From: Eulemur rufifrons
Lineage: Eukaryota > Chordata > Mammalia > Primates > Lemuridae
Length of the DNA: 64,000 nt
Reading direction: 5' to 3'
Assembly: GCF_041146395.1 (NCBI RefSeq)
Contig: NC_090997.1
Span: 35,691,501 to 35,755,500 of the forward strand
In this document: piece by piece, positions 1 to 13,909 of the stretch
Layout: every line of letters begins with the position of its first letter
Numbering within the stretch: the stretch's first letter is position 1
Translations under genes and position numbers: made by a program
Notes under the pieces: generated by a model
The model's database searches: none
Seen by the model: the letters and a program-made list of their open reading frames with translations, nothing else
Told to the model about the DNA's origin: nothing

Positions 1-499
1 ATCTATACTAGCTGACTATTCCCTCCCAATTCAGATCTAAATTTCTCTCCGTTATCATTAATTTAGTACAATCCTCTCCCCCTGTACTATTCCAAAACTA
101 TTTCTCCCAATGGTCCTGCATGTGTTTTCCACTGCAAGCAAGCATATCTTGCTGTTCAGCAAATTTGGCAGCAGCACCCCTGCCTCTGAGAGGTTGTTTG
201 TGTTGTTCTCCTCCTCTGGAATGTTCTTTGACTTACTTATGGTTCAAGAGCTGTCTTCCTCTTGAAAATTTCTCTTACTGCCTTAACATTTAATTTTTCT
301 CTTGTTTACATATTCTCTCTTGTTTACGTATTCTCTCCAGTCATTTCAAGTACGTTTGTCATATCTCCTTAATTAAATCGGTAACCCATCAATTTAGAAA
401 AAAGGGGGAAAAAGATTACACAGATTCCATGAATCATCTTAAAGGATAAAGTGCTAATAGGAAAAGATGTCAGTATAAGAATGTTCATCGTTCTGTTTA

Positions 500-790
500 C
501 TGTGGGAAAAGTCCACAAACGTCCTAAATGTCCATCAGTAGGAAGTCTATTAAATAAATATTTTATTCATGCTATATTATACAGCAATTAGTTAGATAAA
601 AAATATTTTTATCTTAAAGAATAACCACAGTATATTGCTAAGTTGGAAAAGCAGGGTGCAGAACAATATATATAAAAAATGGCTGCATTGTTATTAATAT
701 AAAAGCATAAAGAATAGAAAGACAGTCTCTGGATTAACACCAATTACTTGGACTGGGGGTAGAGGGGTACAACATTAAAAAGAGAAGGGG
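500..790 (+). mobile_element. Old L1 3' end (L1M type)
   Basis: Degenerate match to the mammalian L1 3' end: AATGTCCATCAGTAGGAAG, ATGCTATATTATACAGCAAT, TATATTGCTAAGTTGG and AGCAGGGTGCAGAACAATAT. Bases 1-480 to its left show no gene or repeat I recognise. Confidence 0.65.
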
Positions 791-799
791 AAAAAAGAC

Positions 800-1215
800 T
801 GAAGCAAAATGGAAAAAACACACGTGATATATATTCTTCTCCCTAACATTTGGTTCTCCTCAGCTTTTGTGTAGATGGAACTTGAACTTCCTGGCATTCT
901 TGTGGTTTGGGGGAGCCTTGTGACTAGTTCTGACCAATCAGTTGTGAGCAGAAGTGAAGTGTGATCAGAGAACTTAATCACCAGCTAGAAACCTATAGAG
1001 TTTCCTTCCCACAGCTGCAATGATTACTGCAAAGTGCAGTTGACACAAAGCTTCTATTCCTGGGTTCCTGAGCAACTGTGGAAGTTTCAAAATCTGAGGT
1101 CTCTGATGACTCATGTTAGGACATGGGGCATATGTAAGAAATAAACTTTTCTTGCTTTATGCTATTAAAATTTTAGAGTTGTTTGTTACCGTGGCATAAC
1201 CTAGCCTATCCTAAC
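800..1215 (+). repeat. Medium-reiterated repeat, family not assigned
   Basis: Contains GACCAATCAGTTGTGAGCAG and ends with TTGTTTGTTACCGTGGCATA followed by ACCTAGCCTATCC, a terminal motif I know from common old mammalian interspersed repeats but cannot assign with certainty. The following 1,260-1,400 may be another old L1 3' UTR piece; 1,400-3,410 shows nothing I can name. Confidence 0.45.
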
Positions 1216-3414
1216 AGATATAGCAAAAATTACATAAAATGGTTTTTTATAATTTTTTTTTAGTTCATGCAGGCACATGGTTGAAAAATTCTAAAAGCAC
1301 TAAAAAGCTATTAAAAATAAATAAATCTGGCCTCACTGTTACTAAAACCAGTTCCATTCCCCAGAAGCAACTAATTTCATGTTTTCAGCAAATTTTATGG
1401 TGCCCAACTCTGTGATGCTAAATGATATACTACTATTCCTTAATTTATCAATTTTAAACACTACTCTAAACACTACTATGGTACATCAGGATTCTCCTCT
1501 CTTATACCACAATCACCACTCCCAACTCCTGCCTGAGAAGTGTATGCTGGAGAATCAGCACTCTGGGAGGCAGACAGTTGGGAGCAGTGTGACTCACCAT
1601 TCAGCATAAAGATTTCACTAGCTTCCCTTCATCGGCCCAGCAGCTCACTCCTGCCCTCCTCCTTCCCTAAATCAAGAACCATCTGGTTTTAATGTCTCCA
1701 AAGGAATAAATTTCCAGGCTTCTGCCCTAGTAGAGGAGAAGTACTCACTGATGTTGCAGGAGGGAGTAAAGACCTGTGCATTTGCTTTCTACACAAATTT
1801 TCAATTAATCTTCTTGTTTTTAGCCCTATGACCTTTGCAGCAGTTGGTGCTGATATCTTCTGAGCCTTTGCTAGGTTCTGCAGAGAAAACTCAGCTTGCT
1901 TTCCTATGGTATCCCTTCTCTACACTCTTTCAACTGCTTTTAAATCAGTTACGACTCCTCTGTCTAATTTCTAGTTTCCAAAAATTGTTGGTGTCTCTTA
2001 CCTGTTATCTCCTCCTTCTCTCTCTTTGTCCTTGTGGTTTATACCTGTTTTATTCTCTTATCATTATTTTAGTAGGGTTTTGAAAGGAAGTAGATATGAA
2101 CATTTGTGTTACTTCTACTATGTGTTTATTCAGAGGACAAATATAAAATTTAAAATGAAAGAACTAAAAGGAAAATTGCAAGCTCTTTGAGGACAGGCCT
2201 CATACTCCAGTTGACTGATAGCACCTACTGCAGCAAGGGGCAGATAGGAGTCACTCAGTAAGAATTTCATTTACATTGAGAAGAGTTTACAGGTTAAATA
2301 TTCACTATGGTGTGCTGGCATTTCAAAAACTGGAACGAAGAATTTCTTATTTACTGCAATAGGACTTCTTTCTGGAGGCATTTACAGTAAATTTGACCAG
2401 ATCCTTCTCCCACTCATTCTTCTATTTGTTTTCATTTAGGATAAAAAAAGAACATTTTGTTTAGTCTTTTTCTTCTGCAGACATGTGTATGGGTGGGAAA
2501 TGGAAAAGGGGTTTGGTTACCCTTATGTGGGTTTAAGTGGCCTGGGAACCCAGGCACGTGTCCTGCTAAACCCGTAGCCTGTGATCCACAGAGCACTATG
2601 CTGACTTTTTTCCATGCATCCAATACTAGACAAATGGATGATATGTTAAAGATTTTCAGGCTAAACAGTTCTAAAGGTCAGTGGTGGAAGGAGAATGGCA
2701 CATTTCTCAACAATCTGTTGTTTGCCCCGTTACCACAGCCTGACTCTGAAGGACTCAACAGATGGAGGAATGTGGTTTTGAGTTCGCTGAGATAATTGTA
2801 CTTTCCTCTACTCAGCACTCAGATTTAGATACCAGAGTTGCCTGAATCCTTCATCTAAATAAACAGTGCAGTATTGCTGGTGGAGCTTATGCGAGTGACG
2901 TCTAAGAAACGGATCCCTCCGTGATCTGCCAATTTCATCACAAAATCCTTTATAGGTGGTTGTCAGAGTACTTTTCCCTAGGGATTTAGCTTTTTACAAG
3001 ATGCGGAATCTGTATTACATAATTTCTCATTCAAAAGTCAGTAAACAAAGATCTTTTCAAGAAAATTTATAACAAAATTTAATCAAAGGAGCATTCTTGG
3101 ACTTACAATTAAAATTCCAAAAAGAACCACAAATTCAGCTGTTTCTCCCTCAGCTTGAATCCCGTCCCATCCTATCACTTAAAAAAGTCACCATTAAGCA
3201 GTAGCAAGAAAAGGGAAAGTGAAGACAAGGAAAGAATAGAGAATTATCTACACTCCTAGGTAACTCATTCATTTTTTCTCTACAATAATCTTAAAGTATA
3301 TGATGAATGAGGAAGATGTCTTTTTATTAACTGTTTTAACTGGGTTTTATAAAGGCCATATGTGGGGGAAAGAAAGCCTTTTTTATAAGTTTCTTTAATG
3401 CAATAAGGGCAGAA

Positions 3415-3620
3415 GGATGTGGCATTTGTTTACTATCTACTTTGTGCCAGAACTTTGCTATGTTCTTTTATATACATTATCTCATTTAATCTTCACAGCA
3501 ACCTAGTAAGATAGGTATTATTGTGTTTATTTCACAGATCATGAAACTGAGACCTGGTTTCCAGGGTTACTGTTTTAATATTGGACATAGTCAAGATTTG
3601 AACTCAAATCTTTTTTAGTT
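3415..3620 (-). mobile_element. MIR SINE
   Basis: Antisense MIR: TTTGTGCCAGAACTTTGCTA, ATTATCTCATTTAATCTTCA, TTATTTCACAGATCATGAAA and CTGAGAC. The next element is a MIR in the opposite direction. Confidence 0.7.
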
Positions 3621-3639
3621 TTAATTATGTGGGAGACAG

Positions 3640-3900
3640 GCTGGTATAGTGAGGGCAAAGCACAGATTCTAGATCAAGATTGCCTTTGTTGGAATCCTGA
3701 TGGCACCCTTTCTAAATGACCTTAGGTGTGTTGTTTCACTTCTCTGTGCTTTAGTTTTCTAATCAATAAAATGGAGATGATAAAATTAATAAGCTCACAG
3801 GGACATTGTAGAAATTAAATGAAGTAAGATCTGTAAAGTCCTTATGAATGTTTTGCAAACGGTAAGCTCTTAATATATGTTAACTCTTATATTATTGCAT
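3640..3900 (+). mobile_element. MIR SINE, near full length
   Basis: Sense MIR: GCTGGTATAGTGAGGGCAAA, the core TCTCTGTGCTTTAGTTTTCT then AATCAATAAAATGGAGATGA, and the tail ATTAAATGAAGTAAGATCTG to TAAGCTCTTAATATATG. From 3,900 to 5,070 I see no gene and no clear repeat. Confidence 0.8.
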
Positions 3901-5075
3901 TATCTCTATTTCCATGAAAATATTTTTCTTACTTGTTACTCCTAATATGCAAAAAATAAGAACATTTATAAATAATTAAACCTGAAAGAGGACAATGGTT
4001 TCCCAATATTTCACTTCATACCTAATTGGAAATGAATTTGTCCAGGCATCCAACCAAATTGGAAGTTACAAAATAAACTTAGTCATCCTGTTAATTTATA
4101 TATCCCAAAGGACTTCCAATGTCTCTTTCCTACAATTCCAAGTATTTTTATTGGGTCTTGATACGCATATTTTGATATTTTAATATTTGAGCCATATGAG
4201 CTAGTTAGGAAATAAAGTTGGCTGACGTTATGGATAGAAAACACTTTTAGTTATCCATATTAAGAAGAAAAAAAGGCTAAAATCTCAAAAGTTGAATCTT
4301 AGACTTGAGAAGCACCAGGGTAGACAAACTAACACAGTGAAGTTATACTCCTATTCTTAAATACTTCTTTGCTTAATGCTTGACAAATTTGAAAAATTTT
4401 AACACACACATAGTAGTATACTCCTCTCATCATTATCTGTTCTCTGCTTGAATAATTCTACTGATCGGGAAGCTCATTGCTTTGAGAAGGGGAGAATAGG
4501 GAAATTAATATTTGAAACTTTCCATATCGGGTCAAAGAATCAAGCAGTCTATCAAAGACTTTAAAGAAAATAAATTTTATGAATTCTGCTCCTCTCTGTG
4601 GTTGCTGGCTTTCTTGGGTCTGATTAGATTGACTGAGCATTTACAGTCTGCAGGCCATTTTTCCAACCCACGGAATAGACCTGTACATAAAACTCAGGAT
4701 CTCACAAACATTCAGCATTTGCTTTTTTAATGCAATCTTCAGGCTAATTAGCATGCAATCAATGGGACAAGCTAATGGGTGGTTTGAAGACAAGGAAAAA
4801 TGAAAGAAAGAAAACAAAAGGAGTAGCTTTTAAAAAATTGTCTGCCAACAGAAATGTTCTTACATTTACATATATTTTTCTTATAAGATAAAATAGATAA
4901 GATGTACTCTTACAAAACATCAGATCAGGCATGTTCTGTTTGTTAAGTGGTTTATGTTTAAAGGAACAAAACAAAATATCTTCTCAATTGTCATTTTGTT
5001 TTCATAAAATATCTTTTTTGAAATTTAAAATAAGATAAAAATCACTTGCAGTGCACGTGTCCTTATTTAAATGCA

Positions 5076-5101
5076 GTGTGTGTGTGTGTGTGTGTGTGTG
5101 T
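5076..5101 (+). repeat. (GT)13 microsatellite
   Basis: Pure alternating GT over 26 bp. Likely length-polymorphic. Confidence 0.95.
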
Positions 5102-5667
5102 CCAGAAATTGATGCCCCAGCTGGACAGAGATGAATGTGAGCTCAGGGCGGGTGGTGATTGAAGTGAAAGGGGCTACTGAGGAAGGTGAAGGACTTCAGA
5201 CAACAGTAAGAAAGAGTGAGACAGAGTCAGGGATGAGGGATGGTAAATTTTCTAAGCTGATCTTTAAATCTCTTCTTCTACCATTCCCACAAACACTACT
5301 GTTCCTCCACAGCCAAGGCAGCTCATGGAAACTGCCCAAGATTCTGTGTGATATAATGAATCTGGGTGTTCCTTTAAATTCCTTTAAAATACAGTATAAG
5401 GAAATCTTGTTAAATATTTTTGGGCCCAAAGATATACTATCATTCCTTATGTGTACTCCCTTTTTATCAACAAGTTTTACATAGCACAAGATCTAGGGAC
5501 CTAAGGAAGTTGTAACACGCTTGTCTCTTTCCTCATAGTCACTGGCAGAAATGAAAATAGTAGCTATCAGTTACTTAGTACACACTGTTCATCAGTCTTT
5601 GTATTTCATTTACATTAACACCAATCCTCACAACAATTAGACAGGGAAATAGTTTTATTTCTCCTTT

Positions 5668-7396
5668 TTTTTTGTTTCAGAATATTACGAGGGTACAAAT
5701 GTTTTGTTTACATGAATTGCTGTTATAAAGTTTGAGTCAAAGTTATACGTGTGCCCATCACCCAAATAGTGTGCATGGTACCCATTAGGTGTGAATTTAC
5801 CCATCCCCTCCTCCCCCTCCCACTTGCTTGATTTCCGTTGATTTTTTACTACTATATGTGCACATGAGTGTTGATCAATTAGTTCCAATTTAATAGTGAG
5901 TACATGTGGTGTTTGTTTTTCTATTCTTGAGATACTTCACTTAGAAGAATGGTCTCCAGTTCCATCCAGGTTGTTACAACCTTTTTTCCTATGGCTGAGT
6001 AGAACTCCATGTGCTACATATACCACACTTTATTAATCCACTCATGTACTGATGGGCACTTGGGTTGATTCCACATTTTTGCAGTTGTGAATTGTGCTGC
6101 AATGAACATTCGAGTGCAAGTGTCTTTTTAATAAAATGACTTCTTTTTCCTTTTGGTAAATACCCAGTAATGGGATTGCTGGATCAAATGGTAGGTCTAC
6201 TTTTAGTTCTCTGAGGTGTCTCAATACTACTTTCCATAGAGGTTGTACTAGTTTGCAGCCCCACTAACAGTGTATAATTGTTCCTCCTCCCCAACTCATT
6301 GTACGAAGGCAATGTCACCGTGATACCAAAGCCAGAAAAGGACACAACAACAAAAAAACAATACAGAAAAATATCCCTTATGAATATAGATGTAAAACTT
6401 CTCAGTAAAATTCTAGTAAACCAAATTCAGCAGCACATAAAAAAATCCACCACGACTAAGTGGGCTTTAAGCAAGAGATGCAGGGGTGGTTCAACATACA
6501 CAAATCCATAAATGTGATTCACCACAGAAAAAGAAACAAAAACAAAGACCATATGATCCTCTCAATAAACACAGAAAAAGCATTTGACAAAATTCAGCAC
6601 CCTTTTATAATAAGAACGCTTAACAAAATAGGCATAGACAAAATCTGGCTTAAAATGATAAAAGCCATATACAACAAACCCACAGCCAACATACTGAACG
6701 AGGGAATCAATTGAAAGCATTTCTGCTTAGAACTGGAACCAGACAAGGTTGCCCACCGTCACTACTTCTATTCAACATAGTGCTGGGAGTCCTAGCCAGA
6801 GCAATCAGACAAGAGAAGGAAATCAAGAGTATCCAAATGGGGAGAGAAGAGGTCAAACTATTGCTTGTTGCTGATGATATGATCTTATATCTGGAAAACC
6901 CCAAAGATTCTTCCAAGAGATTCCTGGATTGATAAATAAAGTCAGTAAAGTCTCAGGTTACAAAATCAGTATTCACAAATCAGTAGCATTCTTATACATC
7001 AACAATAGTCAAGCTGAGAATCAAATCAAAGACTCAATACCACTCACAATAGCTACAAAGAAAATAAAATACCCAGGAATATGTTTAACCAAGAAGGTGA
7101 AAGACCTCTACAGGGAAAACTATGAAACACTGAGAAATGAAACTGCAGAGGATATAAACAAATGGAAACACATATCATGCTCAGGGATCAGCAGAATCAA
7201 CATTGTTAAAACGTCTATACTACCCAAAGTGATTTAGAGATTCAATGCAATCCCCATTAAAATACCAACGTCATTTTTCACAGATCCAGAAAAAATAATT
7301 CTATGCTTTATATGGAACCAGAAAAGACCCCAAATAGCCAAAGCAACCTTAAGCAAAAAGAACAAATTGGGAGGCATCACTTTACCAGACTTCAAG
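5668..7396 (-). mobile_element. L1 with 5' inversion (twin-primed), intact TSD
   Basis: 5,668-6,280 is the 3' end of an L1 on the minus strand: a poly(T) start, the strepsirrhine-type 3' UTR and the last part of ORF2. 6,290-7,396 is ORF2 on the plus strand (endonuclease/RT junction to the region after the RT, with a [14 protein letters not shown] motif and a disrupted Asp-Asp motif region). Read on the minus strand this is an inverted 5' piece followed by the normal 3' piece, the twin-priming pattern, with several hundred bases of ORF2 lost between. TTATTTCTCCTTT at 5,655-5,667 and TTATTTCCTCCTTT at 7,397-7,410 flank it as a near-perfect target-site duplication. Frameshifts and stops make it dead. 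Confidence 0.9.
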
Positions 7397-7639
7397 TTAT
7401 TTCCTCCTTTGAAAATGAAACAATTGTCTTCAAAGAAACAAAACAATTATTAAAAAGCCAATATGCAACAAAACAAGAATTCAAACTCATGCATTTTCCA
7501 TTATTCTGATTATGATTAATGCTTTTAGAAATCTCTAAAAAGAGATGTGCTTGTTTCAGGGGAAGATTAGTTGAGGATATGTGTGAGGCTTTCTTTTTAA
7601 TTAGCTGATTTTCTCCATATTCAGAAAAAAATCTGAAGT

Positions 7640-10200
7640 GGCTGGAAACAAAGACTAATAAAGTAGAGAATTTCTAGTCACTATGGTAGAGTAGGAAGAT
7701 GCCAAAAGTCAATCCCTCCACTAGAAGCAGGCAGAAATTCCTGGGGGAAAATGTTCAAAAGCAAAAAAAGAAAATCTACAGGAGCCAGAAATGAAAAGAA
7801 AACTCAAAACTAGAGCCATTAGTAGGAACTGAAGCTAAACAGCTTACCGAGGTCTCAGAAGTATGTCTCATTGCCTGAGAGAGGCAATGAGGCCACAGGC
7901 ATGTGGTAACACAGAAGTTGGAATTAAACCTGGAATCCAGGAAAAGTTTATCTGTCCATAAAATAAGGACTAGAAAATTTCTGCCAACTAGACTGGAAAA
8001 GCAGTAGGATGCTGGCAGAGAATTTTCCACAATTAAAAAAAGACATGAATCCTCAGATTGAAGATGCTAACCAAATTCTAATGAGAGAACAAAAGATCCA
8101 CATTTATACATATTGTAGAGAAAATGAAGAACATTAAATACAAAAAGAAAATACTGAAAGCCACCCAGAGAAAAAGGCACATTGCTCACATAAAAGTACA
8201 TTAGAACCAAAAACTATTAAGTAAGACTGAAGCAATACTCAGAAGAAATTTTGTAGCCCTGTGTTTTTATTACAAAGACAGAAAACAAAAAAAGCAAAAG
8301 ATGTGCAATAGTCAATTTTTTAAAGAAATGAAATTTTAAAATAATAAAAAAGAAATGGCTACTAAAACCAAAAGCTTTTAGGAAAAAAAAAAAAAGAGTA
8401 GACAAAAATCTGGCATGTCTGTGAGAGAAAAAAAGAGAGAGATGAGAAAGTTAAAAAAAAAAAAAACTACATTCAATATAATTACAGAAACAGTAAACAC
8501 CATTTTAATTGTAAGCAAAGGTAAATACACCAATCCATTTATATCAACGAATTGAACATGTTAATGAAATGGATGATTCATTGTGAAAGTGAAAATTATC
8601 GAAATTGGCCCAAGAGGAGGTAGAAAATCTATCATATAAAAAAAAAGAAAAAGCTAAGTTTTAGCTCTTTTAAAAAATACAGTAGACCCAGGTAGTCTTA
8701 TGGATTTCTATGAAATTTTTACAAAATCAGCTATTTATACACTATATAAAATATTTCATGACATTAAAAATAATAAAGCATCCCAAATCATTATACAATG
8801 GGTAGCATAGCAATTACACCAAAACTAGACAAGGATAGCTATTTCATGGAAAAAGACAACCATTGTCCTTTCTTGCTGTAAACATACTTCAAAAACTACT
8901 ATGTAGAATACTTGAAGGTATGGGGTGTGTGTGCATGTGTGTGTGTGTATATACACACACACACATGCACACACACACTATAGAGTATACATAAAAATGG
9001 AATTAAAGGGAAAAATATCTAAATATTTGATCATTTTAATAAATATTAAAAATAAAGTGACAAACCATATTAACCAATCCTGATTTTTAAGTTTAAAAAA
9101 AAGTTCATGACTAAAAGAAATGTCTTTAACTTCAAAATTAGCTATAAGAAAGACACAGCAAATGTCATCTTCAATGACAAAACATAAGAAACAATCCAAA
9201 AAACCTGGGAGAAGGCAGACTGTTTACTCTTACCTCTTTTATTCAAGAGTGTAAAGAAGGTCCTAGCTTTTGAAGTGAGATTAACAGAAACAACAAATAC
9301 AGTATTGGAAAGGAAAAGATAACATCTTCTTACTTGCAGATAATTTCATTACCTATTTTGAAAATGCATTAAATGAAAACTGTGTCCAGCATAATGGCTA
9401 GAGAGAGAACACAGCAATTCAACGCTTTCTTAAATTTGGACAATGACTTACTAGAAAATTTAATAAAGAAATAAAGTACATTTAACCAGTAACTGCAAGA
9501 AATATATGGAACAAAGTATAAAATTTGACTAAAAGTCATTTGAAAAATACATCAGTAGGTGAAAAATCACTTTATGCTTTTTGATAAAAATAGTTAATAT
9601 TGTAAAATATCAATTCTGCTCAAATTATACAGCTATACATAAAAAATACACCAAGTTATAATAATTTTTTAAACATAGGGTTTGGGTGTCAAAATTTTTA
9701 AAAAGAAAAAAAATCATTGCAACATAATAGAGAGTCTGTGTTGTAGGTAGCTGGACTTTGGAGGTAGAGGCATCGCTCAAGAATCCTTGAGCATTGATTC
9801 TGCTTTTCCCCATAATACCCATTCCAAGGAATATTGGCAGCTATTGAAAGAAATGAGATACATCCATATACATGCATTCACATCAGAAGTTCTCCAAAGA
9901 CATATTGCTAAGTAAAAACTAAAGTTACCTAACAATTCTAACATGCTCTCATTTGGATTTTAAATGCATATGGTCCATGTACACTTTTGTATTCAAATAT
10001 ATGCACATGTATGCACACAAATCCACAGATAAAAGACAGAAATTACACATGGCAAACTGGTAGGAGTGTTTACTATTGGGAAGAGCAGTAAAATTAGGCA
10101 GGCAAATGAAAGAGAACTCTTGTCTTTTATCTATTACATTTCTGTAGTATTTAAATACGTTAGAATTAAATGTATTTCTTTATTGTGACTGTCATTTGGA
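7640..10200 (+). mobile_element. Old, diverged L1
   Basis: Begins with a 5'-end-like GTCACTATGGTAGAGTAGGA, passes through ORF1-like sequence (about 8,030-8,300) and decayed ORF2 (about 8,750-9,500), and ends in an L1M-type 3' UTR (9,830-10,200). No long frame survives. Boundaries are approximate and some parts could belong to separate insertions. A (TG)n/(CA)n palindrome lies inside. Confidence 0.6.
8925..8976. repeat. Perfect 52-bp palindrome in TG/CA repeat
   Basis: 8,925-8,950 is the exact reverse complement of 8,951-8,976, centred on TATATA. Both arms carry the same GCATG/CATGC break in the TG or CA run, which a simple microsatellite junction would not need to share. Confidence 0.97.
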
Positions 10201-10338
10201 GAAACAAAATGCTCAAAATAAATTATTTGTTTCTGAGGCATCCTTTCCAGAAATTCAAGAAAATCTAATGTAAAGTTCCATCAGTTGCACGAAGCACAGA
10301 ATCACCTAGGCTTCTAGTCTTCATTGTTTATTCCCTCA

Positions 10339-10697
<359 letters not shown>

Positions 10698-11000
10698 GAT
10701 TTGACACCACATGTACTCACCATCAAATTGGTATTAATGGATCAACATTTATGTGCACATATGGAAGTAACATTCATCGAGTGTCGGGCACGTGGTGGGG
10801 AGGCGGGGATGAGTATATTCACACCTAATTGGTGCAATGGGCACTGTCTGGGGGATGGACACACTTGCAGCTCTGACTTGGTGGTTGCAAAAGCAATATA
10901 TGTAACCTAAACATTTGTACCTCCATAATATTCTGAAATTAAAAAAGAAAATTACATTAATAAATAAATAAATAAATTCAATAAAAGGAAAAAAAAAAAG
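10698..11000 (+). mobile_element. L1 3' UTR fragment, strepsirrhine type
   Basis: Shares ACCACATGTACTCACCATC, ATTAATGGATCAACATTTAT, TTCACACCTAATTGGTGCAA and CATAATATTCTGAAATTAAA with the L1 3' ends near 16.5 kb and (antisense) 5.7 kb, then an A-rich tail with (AAAT)n. About 250 bp plus tail: a strongly 5'-truncated insertion. Confidence 0.85.
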
Positions 11001-11449
11001 GATTCAGCATGTCGACCTTAATGGAAAAGTTTTACCACTTCTGATTAAGAGGAATTAAAGTTCACTTTCCATTCTTCCCTAGCTTTGTTTTGGGACAATT
11101 TCTGGAATTTGCAGCACTTCAGCCTTCCTGTTTCTGTTGCTTCTTTAACATATGATGCTCCTTTTCATAGGTAGTATGAGTATGATACTAACATACTCAT
11201 GGAGTACAGTAATCATTAAGAAACGATTTTTCCTTTTGACCTAATTAAAGTGATTAAAGTGTGTCCCTTACTAAGTATCATTATTTTGGACATTTTTCTT
11301 GGGACTTTAACCATGAGTTTTGCTCTGCTGGGGGCTGAATTTCAAATGTAATGTGTTTTCCAAAAAGTTCAGTTATATGACCCTGGATTAAACTCAAGAA
11401 TAGAAATGAAGAAGACCAGCATAATTCTAGAACAGGCCTTAATGTTTAT

Positions 11450-11900
11450 ATAGTCAAATAGCTTTATACGTTTCCTTAGTTTCCGGTTTTGATTAAGAAG
11501 GTCTTCCTTTTCACTATATAAGACATATACTTTCCCAGATTTTCTTACAAATTTTTATTTTACTTTTCATTTTTTCATTCATAATCTAGTTGGAATTTAT
11601 ATTTTTGTGTGCTACAAGATAAGAATTTAATTTCATTTTCTTCCATATGACTAGCCAGTTAAGAGATGGCATCATTTAGTAACTATTTATTTCCAACTGA
11701 ATTGAAATATCAGCTTCATGATATATTAACATCTCATACATCATGGGAAATATTTCTGCTGGATCTACTTTATTCCTTCTACTTATTTTTCTATTCCTAT
11801 ATTAATATTTTGTTGATCATAGAGATTTTCAACATGTTAGGCATATCTAGGAAAACAAGTAAATATTTAATTTTAAATAAACATTTTTTCTGTATTTTCT
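11450..11900 (-). mobile_element. Possible old L1 fragment (antisense ORF2 end)
   Basis: AT-rich sequence with TAATCTAGTTGGAATTTATA and TTCCATATGACTAGCCAGTT, reminiscent of antisense ORF2 3' sequence of old L1s. Much decayed. 11,000-11,450 and 11,900-13,380 show no gene and no clear repeat. Confidence 0.4.
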
Positions 11901-13384
11901 CTCTATACCAGATATTAGTTGATTTGGTTTATATTCTTCAGTGATTAAAACCCAAAGTCTTCCTCATATTGAAAAGTCAATAACTAAGCTGATTTATTTT
12001 TTACAAACCAATGAAAATTATAAAATTAGTTTCAAATAAATAGAATACCCAATATGGCAATACCTTATATGCAAGGAATTGATACATGTCACTGTGCTTA
12101 TATCTCTGGACTCTGTTCTGTGCTTATTTGATGACTCTTCCATTTCTAAGTTCTAAGAACTAAGATTTTAGTATAGCAATAATTCTGATTTAGGTAAACA
12201 TTCTCTGCAAGCATTATGCTGTCACAAACTGAGTACATACAGGAAAGATGGTCAGGAAGAGAAAAGCCATTCAGAAGAAAGCCTTAGGTTGAGTCTAACA
12301 GCCATCTAAAAACATCACTAGGACCAAATCTATAAATGAGTCCATATAAAACTGAAACAGAAATATTGTTTGCCCAGGAATCATATCTTCTAAAACAGTG
12401 GCCCTGAAGAAACCCAGGCCTCAAAGAGAGCTTCATGCTCTCCTGTAGTAATATATTCCAGATGCAAATGAGCGAAAAGCTCATTAATCATGCCTTGCCT
12501 CAGAGAGCTGGAAAGATCTCCCATAGGCCTACTGGGTCAAATTTCCTCCTTTTGATAGTTAAAAAATTGAAAATCATCATTGAGACAATTAAATGCTAAT
12601 TTGCTTAATCTAAAGGGCAGTGTGTTTCAAACACTTTGTTATAAATATACATAAACAAATTTTAATAATATTGGCTCAGTCTTTCTTAAATTAGGCATAC
12701 AATGTTTCTAAGATGGAAATTTTCAGTGTGGTATCCAAATTGAATTTCTCTTCTTCATCTTGAAACTTATTTCCAACTGGTTAGGACAATCTGTGGTACA
12801 CTTTGTAGAAATAAGATAGGATTATAGAGCTTACCCTCGTCCTCCTTGGCAATGTATAATTTTAAAAAACAGTAATAATATCCAATGTGTGTGTAGATGT
12901 ATGCATAAATATGTACATACAGATTTTTTAGTTAGTATCCTATCCTATTCTGAAACAGAGGATGGCATTATACAAAGTTATGTAAAATACAGTAAGATAG
13001 CATAAATTGAAAATAAGTAAGAAAGAAAAAGAAAAAGTAGACTTAGAAATGAAGAAAATATAAAAATTTGTGTCACAAATTCCTATGTACTTTGTACCAA
13101 TGGACAACAAATGTAAACCTAAGATTTCTAGCAGACAATTGAGAAGCCTCATATCTGTAGCACTTTCATATATTAGTAGATTACTTTCCTATTAGTACCG
13201 TGCTTGCAATGCAGGTGAGGTAATCCACTACTCAAACACATACTCCAACATGCAGGTCATCATGGCATGTAAAGCATTAAGCTTCACAGAATATAATGTG
13301 TGCCATGAACAATTCTCAAACTTTTCTTGAAAAGTGCTATAGAAGCATCACGCTTTAGAAACCAAATGGATTTATACATAAAAA

Positions 13385-13600
13385 CACAACAATTTATTGA
13401 ATATCTGCTATATTCTAAGAACTTTTTATGTAAATCATTTGTTATTGACAAGGCTCTAAGCTGCTTATCAATAGTCTTATTTGGATTATAAGAAAACTAA
13501 ATAATAACACCAGAGAAATAAAAGAACTTACACAAGATTGCACAGCTAGGAAGAGTCAACACTGGGGCATATATCCCAGCCTTTCTACCCAATGCCTGTA
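13385..13600 (-). mobile_element. MIR-like SINE fragment
   Basis: AATTTATTGAATATCTGCTA at the start and ACACAAGATTGCACAGCTAG near the end match antisense MIR/L2-type sequence. Confidence 0.5.
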
Positions 13601-13909
13601 TTCTTTCCATGACTATGTGTCAATCCCTAAATGGTCAAGTTAATGGCTTGTTTTAGACTCGGGATCACCATGAAGTACCATCTACCCAAAATCTAAGTTC
13701 AAGAAATGATATACAGTAAATATAAACCATCTTATAGTTGTTTTTATCATTGGTGTAAATTTGATTGTCCATTCTAAGTCCATACTCAGTGTAAAAAGTT
13801 CCTATTTTACACTTGAGATTAATTTTTTAATTTAATTATTTTAGTAGGTTTAATGAACATTTTATTCACAATGACATGGAACAAATTTCTGTAATAATAA
13901 TGATAGAGT

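Noticed and set aside
2457..2795. 112-codon plus-strand frame
   Set aside because: No family match that I recognise and no flanking exon signals.
5131..5484. 117-codon plus-strand frame
   Set aside because: Overlaps an antisense frame of similar length; composition not protein-like and no known motif.
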